DNA of 64,000 bases. It comes from Treponema sp. GTDB lineage: Bacteria; Spirochaetota; Spirochaetia; Treponematales; Treponemataceae. Both the position numbers and the translations under genes were made by a program. This document shows positions 58,700 to 64,000 of the stretch, piece by piece. Positions within the stretch are counted from its first letter, which is position 1, and every line of letters begins with the position of its first letter. The DNA is taken from the NCBI GenBank assembly GCA_017934745.1, contig JAGBIY010000065.1, positions 1 to 64,000 on the forward strand, given 5' to 3'. Below the pieces are notes generated by a model that had not been told where the DNA came from, did not search any database, and was given only the letters and a program-made list of their open reading frames with translations.

Positions 58700-60904
58700 A
58701 TGAACCTGATGAAATTTCAGTTGAACGCAATTCGTGAACTTTTGATAGCAATGGAAGAAAGCGGACGCGATATTATCCTCAAAAGCCCGACCGGCAGCGG
58801 AAAGACGATTATGCTCACGCATTTTATGAGCGAATATGCCAAGGGGCACGCGCGCACGGTCTTTGTGTGGCTCACGCCCGGCAAGGGAAATCTTGAAGAG
58901 CAGAGCAAGCGCAAAATGGATTTGTACATTCACAATTCTTCCACAAAACTTCTTTCCGACGTGATGACTTCGGGCTTTTGCGAGAACGATTTTTGCTTTA
59001 TCAACTGGGAAAAGCTCACCAAAAAAGGAAACAACGCGCTCAAAGGCAGCGAACGCACGAACTTTCTTGAATGGATTGAAAAAGCACACAACGCAGGACT
59101 TTCTTTCAAGGTGATTATTGACGAAAGCCACCAGAATTTTACGGAAAAATCCGACGCAATCGTGCAGCTTTTCAAGACGGACAAAATTATCCGCTGCTCT
59201 GCAACGCCGATTATAGACAAAAGCGCAAAGCTGATTGAAATAAGCGAAGCCGACGTTATCGCCGAGGGACTTATAAAAAAGTTGCTCGTGATTAACGAAA
59301 ACTTCCCGAACGATATCGAAGCGGAAAGTCCCACGGAATATCTTTTGGAAAAGGCTCTCAAAAAGCAGAATGAGCTTGTTTGCGCATTTGCAAAATACGA
59401 ATCGAATGTGAATCCGCTCATCATCGTGCAGTTGCCGAACAATTCAGATTTGCTTTTGGACACGGTGATTTCTTGGTTTGAAAGTCAGCATATTTCAATC
59501 GATAACGGACTTCTTGCGGTGTGGCTTTCTGCTCGTCACGACAATCTAGAAGCCATCGAAAAGAATGACGGCAAGCAAATCGCGGTCATCATAAAACAGG
59601 CAGTTGCGACTGGCTGGGATTGTCCACGCGCGCACATTCTCGTAAAACTCCGCGAAGGAATGGATGAGACATTTGAGATTCAGACAATCGGGCGAATCCG
59701 ACGAATGGCGGAAGCTCACCACTACGGAAACGACGCGCTCGACAGCTGCTATCTCTACACTTTCGACAGCAAATTTACACAAGGAGCACAGGCGGCTCTT
59801 GGCAAGAACGCTCTTAGTGCAAAGACGATTTTCTTGAAGAACGAGCACAAAAAGTTTTCGCTCATAAAAGAACAGCGCACGCAGATACTCGACACGCAAG
59901 ACGACGCGGCGGCATTGAAATCGATAACGGAGTATCTGAAAACAACATACAATCTTGATGATGATTGCAAGCAAAACAAAACAAGGCTTGAAACGGGTGC
60001 GGAAAATGCGGAAAAGTTCGTTTTTAGTGAAAAAATCGAGCGCACAACTTTTTCGGGCGAAGCGAGAATCATTGCGGATATTTCAAACGACAATCTCAAT
60101 GTCGTAAAATTCCGCCAAAAGCTCAACACCCACACCCACGGCCGAGAATTCCACAACCGCGTGGGAAGAATCGGGCTTGAAATCGGCATGGAATATGCAA
60201 GTGCGGTCACGATTTTGGGAAAGCTCTTTGCTAACGAAGGCAAGTTTTTATACAAGGAAAAGCTTCTGGAACTTTCCATAAAAGAATGGTATGCGTTCGT
60301 CATCAACAACTTCGATGCACTCCGCCACGTCTTCCGCTTTGCCATGTCTGCACAACAAGAGCCTTCTCTTGAACTTGAAACCGTGAGCGAAAAGCCGTTT
60401 TTCATTCCGCAGTCTGCTTTGTTCACTTTTGATTCTTCTAGCAAAGTTCAGACCGAATGCAAGAAAAATGTGTACACTGGCTATTTATCTAGCGCAGAAT
60501 CCCGCTCAGCCCCAGAAAAACTTTTCGAGCGGTTCTGCGAAAACTGCTCTTCTGTTGATTGGTGGTACAAAAACGGCAACAAGGGCGATGAGTATTTTTC
60601 GATTGTATATGTGGACAACTCAAACCGACAAAAACTTTTCTATCCCGACTATATTTTGAGTGTCAAAGGCGAAATTTGGATTTGCGAAACTAAAGGCGGA
60701 TTTGATAAAACTGGTGCAAGCGAAGACATCGACATTTTCTCACCAAAAAAGTGCGCTGTATTGCAAAAATATCTAAAAAAGCACAATCTCCACGGCGGAT
60801 TCGTCCGGCAGGACAAGGCGAGCATGGAACTTTTGATTTGCACAGGCGACTACACCGACGACGTGAACAGTGACGCATGGAAGATTTTGAAAGACGTGTG
60901 GTGA
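58700..60904 (+). CDS. res: Type III restriction enzyme subunit (Res)
   Basis: The 734-residue subunit has a superfamily 2 helicase core with Walker A SPTGSGKT, a DESH box (DEAD-box motif II), SATP (motif III) and QTIGRIRRM (motif VI). The C-terminal nuclease has PDYILSVKGEIWICETKGG, giving the D...ExK metal site. With Mod it should cut DNA between inward-facing unmethylated sites after ATP-driven sliding. It is shorter than classic Res (about 900-1000) but keeps all core motifs. GGGAG precedes the ATG. Confidence 0.92.
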   Translation: MNLMKFQLNAIRELLIAMEESGRDIILKSPTGSGKTIMLTHFMSEYAKGHARTVFVWLTPGKGNLEEQSKRKMDLYIHNSSTKLLSDVMTSGFCENDFCFINWEKLTKKGNNALKGSERTNFLEWIEKAHNAGLSFKVIIDESHQNFTEKSDAIVQLFKTDKIIRCSATPIIDKSAKLIEISEADVIAEGLIKKLLVINENFPNDIEAESPTEYLLEKALKKQNELVCAFAKYESNVNPLIIVQLPNNSDLLLDTVISWFESQHISIDNGLLAVWLSARHDNLEAIEKNDGKQIAVIIKQAVATGWDCPRAHILVKLREGMDETFEIQTIGRIRRMAEAHHYGNDALDSCYLYTFDSKFTQGAQAALGKNALSAKTIFLKNEHKKFSLIKEQRTQILDTQDDAAALKSITEYLKTTYNLDDDCKQNKTRLETGAENAEKFVFSEKIERTTFSGEARIIADISNDNLNVVKFRQKLNTHTHGREFHNRVGRIGLEIGMEYASAVTILGKLFANEGKFLYKEKLLELSIKEWYAFVINNFDALRHVFRFAMSAQQEPSLELETVSEKPFFIPQSALFTFDSSSKVQTECKKNVYTGYLSSAESRSAPEKLFERFCENCSSVDWWYKNGNKGDEYFSIVYVDNSNRQKLFYPDYILSVKGEIWICETKGGFDKTGASEDIDIFSPKKCAVLQKYLKKHNLHGGFVRQDKASMELLICTGDYTDDVNSDAWKILKDVW

Positions 60905-60912
60905 ATTTCCCC

Positions 60913-62127
60913 CTAAAACGGAAATTCAACCTCCACCCACTTTGACTTGTCCGCCTGGGAAGCGTCGATTGTGCCGAACGTCAAGTTCTTCACGGTCGTG
61001 TCGCCGAGGAGGTAGCTTTTTCCGTCTATCTCAATCGACTGCCCCTGCTTGCCATCAAGCACGACACCGACGAGGGAGTGGCTGAATTCCGCGCTCACGA
61101 AGAAGCAGCTGTCCATGCCGAGGTTCTTCAATATCACGGCCACAAGCATGCTGCGGCTGTCGCAGTCGCTTCCGAGATTCCTGAGCACGCTCGGAATGTT
61201 GTTGAAGTCGGCCTTTGACGTGTCGGACGACTCCCTCCTGTACTCGAATTCCTGCACCCAGTTCAAGAGAATCTGCGCAAGGGCCGCGTCCGGGTTCGAA
61301 CTGTCCTTCTCGAACGCGGACTCCTGCAGCGCGGAACTTATGTCGAAGGCGGGAACCTTCATGCGGTACAAAGAGTCGCGGGCTATCATGCGGTAGAAAC
61401 GTTGCCATGCTGGAATGGCGAACTTGAACACGTCGGGTGACGAAGAGGACGCGTAAACCTTGAAGACGTTGAATTCACGGTCGATTACGGACTGGTTCGC
61501 CAAGGTGTCGGACTTCCCTATCGTCGTCGAGATTTTCTCTCCGGCAATCGAAAGCTCCACCGGAATCCGCGACTTCAAATCGGTGGGGTTCGACGGATAC
61601 TTCGACTCGGTCATCAGCCCAGCCTCCTTGAAGCTGCCCACATCCACGGCGATGGAGTCTATTATGGAAGAGACGAAGCATTCGTACTGGTAGAAGCTCT
61701 TCTTGGGGACAAAGACGATTATGTTCGCGAACGACTTCAAATCGGAAAGAGGAACGCAGGCGGACACCCCCTGCTGCATTTCGGAGAAGACGGCGTTCTG
61801 CATCGTGAACGAAGCGACAGAAGCCTTCCTTCTCCTCCAGTTCACAGTGTCGACTTTGCCGCTCTTGAGCGTCGCGCCCAGCTTCTTCAAGTTCGACTTC
61901 AAAAATTCCTCGGCCGACTTTGGGGCGGAAGAGGCGTTGATGAGGACCTGCACGGGAACGATTTCGCTCGCGAACTGGAACATGGACTCGTCCTCTGTTC
62001 CGTCCACCATAGCGAAGCCCTCCGGCAAATCAATCGTGTATCCGAACTTCGCGGAAGTCATCAACTCAGCGGACGCGGCGCAAACGGCCAGCGCGAAAAC
62101 GAAAGCAAAAGAAAAAAATCTACGCAT
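60913..62127 (-). CDS. Secreted protein with transglutaminase-like domain
   Basis: The 404-residue protein has a signal peptide (ending CAASA), an N-terminal half with ASELMTS-like start and beta-rich repeats, and a C-terminal transglutaminase-type fold: Cys in GSDCDSRSMLVAVILKNLG, His in FSHSLVGVVL and Asp in LLGDTTV. Such domains act as periplasmic proteases or cross-linkers, or only bind. ATG 62127 lies 6 nt after a perfect TATAAT on the minus strand, so its message is probably leaderless. Confidence 0.78.
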   Translation of the reverse strand: MRRFFSFAFVFALAVCAASAELMTSAKFGYTIDLPEGFAMVDGTEDESMFQFASEIVPVQVLINASSAPKSAEEFLKSNLKKLGATLKSGKVDTVNWRRRKASVASFTMQNAVFSEMQQGVSACVPLSDLKSFANIIVFVPKKSFYQYECFVSSIIDSIAVDVGSFKEAGLMTESKYPSNPTDLKSRIPVELSIAGEKISTTIGKSDTLANQSVIDREFNVFKVYASSSSPDVFKFAIPAWQRFYRMIARDSLYRMKVPAFDISSALQESAFEKDSSNPDAALAQILLNWVQEFEYRRESSDTSKADFNNIPSVLRNLGSDCDSRSMLVAVILKNLGMDSCFFVSAEFSHSLVGVVLDGKQGQSIEIDGKSYLLGDTTVKNLTFGTIDASQADKSKWVEVEFPF

Positions 62128-62133
62128 ACGGAA

Positions 62134-62139
62134 ATTATA
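62134..62139 (-). promoter_or_regulatory. -10 box of the transglutaminase-like gene
   Basis: A perfect TATAAT (minus strand) ends 6 nt before the ATG at 62127. The -35 is weak. No Shine-Dalgarno. Confidence 0.55.
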
Positions 62140-62209
62140 CCCCAAAAAACATCTCCGTTCATAAGAGACTCTCAAGAAAAAACGAAGAACACACCTATGT
62201 TTTTTAATG

Positions 62210-62215
62210 TATAAT
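62210..62215 (+). promoter_or_regulatory. -10 box of the RluA-type gene
   Basis: A perfect TATAAT ends 7 nt before the ATG at 62223. The -35 is weak. No Shine-Dalgarno. Confidence 0.55.
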
Positions 62216-62222
62216 TCCCATC

Positions 62223-62915
62223 ATGAAAGAGAAAATTCCAATCGAATACGAGGACGACGAAATCCTCGTCATAAACAAACCAGCGGGTCTGGCTGTGCAG
62301 GGAGGCGAAGGAGTCGCGCACCCGATGGACGAGGAGCTTCCAAAGCAGCTCGGATACAAAATCCACCTCGTCCACCGGCTCGACAAGGAAACCTGCGGCC
62401 TCATGGTCGTGGCGAAGAATCCCGAAGCGGCCTCAAAATGGATAAAGCTCATCGCGGGGAAGCTCGTCACGAAAGAGTACACGGCGGTCTGCTTCGGCGC
62501 GCCGAAAATCAACGGAAAGTTCCAAAAATCAGGGAGAATCCAGTCGAACGTCACGAAGGGGGAGCGGGAACTTCCGGCGGAGACGAATTTCCTGGTGGAG
62601 GACACATGGGAACGCGGATTCGAAAAGACGAACGTTGAAACAGGCGAAACGAAAAAAGAAATTTTCCAAATGTCCAAAATCAACCTAAAATTGGGAACCG
62701 GCAGAATGCACCAAATCAGAATCCACCTCGCGTCGGTGGGCTCTCCGATTGTGGGCGACGACAGGCACGGGGACTTCAAGAAGAACAAGTTCGCGAAGCA
62801 GAAGCGGCTCCTTCTCTGTTCAAGAAGGCTCACGATTCCGCTCATCGACGGAACATCCAAGACAATCGAAATCGACACGCCGGACTATTTCCTGAAAAAC
62901 GAAAAGTGCGATTAA
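62223..62915 (+). CDS. RluA-family pseudouridine synthase
   Basis: The 230-residue enzyme converts uridine to pseudouridine in rRNA or tRNA. The catalytic Asp is in HRLDKETCGLMVVAK, preceded by VINKPAGLAVQGG and followed by GRMHQIRIHLASVGSPIVGD, all typical of the RluA/RluC/RluD group. No S4 RNA-binding domain is present at the N terminus, so it is closer to RluA/TruC in plan. The target cannot be read from sequence. sbcD follows after 14 bp. Confidence 0.93.
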   Translation: MKEKIPIEYEDDEILVINKPAGLAVQGGEGVAHPMDEELPKQLGYKIHLVHRLDKETCGLMVVAKNPEAASKWIKLIAGKLVTKEYTAVCFGAPKINGKFQKSGRIQSNVTKGERELPAETNFLVEDTWERGFEKTNVETGETKKEIFQMSKINLKLGTGRMHQIRIHLASVGSPIVGDDRHGDFKKNKFAKQKRLLLCSRRLTIPLIDGTSKTIEIDTPDYFLKNEKCD

Positions 62916-62929
62916 ATAAGGAAGGACAA

Positions 62930-64000
62930 ATGAAATTTCTACACACAGGCGACTGGCACCTTGGGAAGACGCTGCACAACACACCGCTAGTCGAAGACCA
63001 GGAGAATCTGCTGAAGCAGGTGCTGGACATATTCGAGGAGGCGCGGAAAGCAGGAGAGCCGTACGACGCGCTCATGATTCCGGGAGACCTCTACGACAGA
63101 GCGATTCCAAGCGTGGCCGCCGTAAAGATGTTCGACAGATTCCTCGACGAGATGAGCGGGAGGTTCAAGGAGACACACGTCTTCATACTTGCGGGGAACC
63201 ACGACGGACCTGACAGGCTCGGATTCGCATCTTCTTTTTTGGAGAGGTCGAACATCCACATCTGCACGCAGGCGGAGGACATAGCGAAATGCACAGTCGT
63301 GAACGGAACCGCCGTTTACCAGATTCCGTTCCTGATGCCAGGAAGCTTCGGCGACGGACTTTCAAAGCAGGGAGAGCTTTTCGAGAGGGCGGCGAAAATA
63401 ATAGAGGAAGACCACAGGAAAAACCACCCCGACCTCCCGACAGTCGTCTGCGCTCACGCCACGGTCTACGGAGGAGCGGACGAGAATTTCTCGGTGGGGA
63501 CGGCGACATCGATAGACCCGAAAATCTTCGAGAATTTCACATACACTGCCCTCGGCCACATCCACAAATTCCAGCAGATAGGGAAAAGCGGAAAGATATT
63601 CTACTCAGGCTCGCCGATAGCGTACTCCTTCGACGACGACGCGCAAAAAGTGTTTCTCTCTGTGGAAATCGGAGCGGGCATGGAAAAACCGGACTCGGTG
63701 GAGCAGATAAAGGTCGACACTCTCCACCCCGTTGTCCGTCTCAGGGGAAAATTCCAGGACTTCATGGAGAAAGCAGAATTCGACAAGTACAAGGACTTCT
63801 ACATGGAGATAAAAAGCACCGACGCAGTGCCCATACACAACGCGAAGCAGCTTCTCAAGGCCAAGTTCCCGCACCTGCTTTCGTTCGTCAGGGAGAGCAC
63901 GCTCTCTATGGAACAGAACGAAGACTTCAGGGAACGGAAGAGGATGCTCCAGGAAAAGAAATCGACATCGGAGCTTTTGAGGAAGTTCCTTGAGGAAATC
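62930..64000 (+). CDS. sbcD: SbcD nuclease subunit (3' end beyond the window)
   Basis: The first 357 codons of a Mre11-type nuclease that works with SbcC on DNA hairpins and double-strand ends. The metallophosphatase motifs are in order: GDWHLGK (residues 7-13), GDLYDR, GNHDGPDRLGF, CAHATV and GHIHK. The C-terminal capping domain begins near residue 270. GGAAGG gives a clear ribosome site. The partner sbcC is expected just past the window. Hairpin-forming repeats in this genome would be its natural substrates, which is only a remark. Confidence 0.93.
   Translation, partial: MKFLHTGDWHLGKTLHNTPLVEDQENLLKQVLDIFEEARKAGEPYDALMIPGDLYDRAIPSVAAVKMFDRFLDEMSGRFKETHVFILAGNHDGPDRLGFASSFLERSNIHICTQAEDIAKCTVVNGTAVYQIPFLMPGSFGDGLSKQGELFERAAKIIEEDHRKNHPDLPTVVCAHATVYGGADENFSVGTATSIDPKIFENFTYTALGHIHKFQQIGKSGKIFYSGSPIAYSFDDDAQKVFLSVEIGAGMEKPDSVEQIKVDTLHPVVRLRGKFQDFMEKAEFDKYKDFYMEIKSTDAVPIHNAKQLLKAKFPHLLSFVRESTLSMEQNEDFRERKRMLQEKKSTSELLRKFLEEI

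Noticed and set aside
55946..60904. Prophage or integrative element
   Set aside because: No integrase, structural genes or attachment repeats are visible; only the AT-rich composition suggests transfer.

Overview
This looks like a stretch of spirochaete chromosome, most likely a saccharolytic gut or rumen Treponema. The reasons are the gene families (treponemal-type secreted proteins, a PTS-IIA protein with an N-terminal DNA-binding domain, two GH5 cellulases, CstA, split trp loci with trpC-trpF and trpG-trpD fusions), relaxed spirochaete-style lipoboxes and moderately high-GC coding DNA. The species is an inference; no rRNA or tRNA gene is present to fix it.

Layout. 1-5.9 kb: a NeuB-family synthase, two tandem GH5 glucanases, an MntA/HepT-type toxin-antitoxin pair, and the 3' stub of a third GH5 copy. 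5.9-15.6 kb: cysK, hisS, NUDIX and HAD enzymes, cstA, a periplasmic M48 protease with an SH3 partner, and an ArsR regulator. 15.6-25.4 kb: a large RND/MMPL exporter, two LolA-like periplasmic proteins, a chemoreceptor and an outer-membrane barrel, which together resemble an envelope lipid or lipoprotein export system. 25.5-32.7 kb: nadE, rlmJ, cobS and an HscC-type Hsp70 operon with a degenerate J-protein and an unknown third protein. 32.7-49.9 kb: tryptophan synthesis in three pieces (trpB-membrane protein-trpA, trpCF, trpE-trpGD), interleaved with a Zur-controlled zinc-uptake operon, a MATE exporter and an AT-rich DUF4869 gene. 50-55.7 kb: an AAA+ ATPase with three internal N-terminal repeats, two secreted proteins and ptsN. 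55.8-61 kb: an AT-rich accessory island with an unassigned structured small RNA, an XRE regulator and a type III restriction-modification system. 61-64 kb: a transglutaminase-like secreted protein, an RluA-type pseudouridine synthase and the start of sbcD.

The most unusual content is not protein coding. (i) A 150-bp nested-hairpin element occurs upstream of both the NeuB gene and a LolA-like gene, with compensatory base-pair changes between the copies. (ii) A second family of about 50-bp structured repeats has four copies with covarying terminal stems, one of which supplies the last codons and the stop of the MATE gene. (iii) A perfect palindrome precedes both trpB and trpE and is a good candidate for a tryptophan-regulon operator. 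(iv) At least six genes start 6-7 nt after a -10 box with no Shine-Dalgarno, so they look leaderless. (v) TTCGACTTCGCTCA-type repeats lie at the scar of the third GH5 gene and in frame inside the type III methyltransferase gene.

All functional assignments come from reading motifs and recalling family features; no database search was run.
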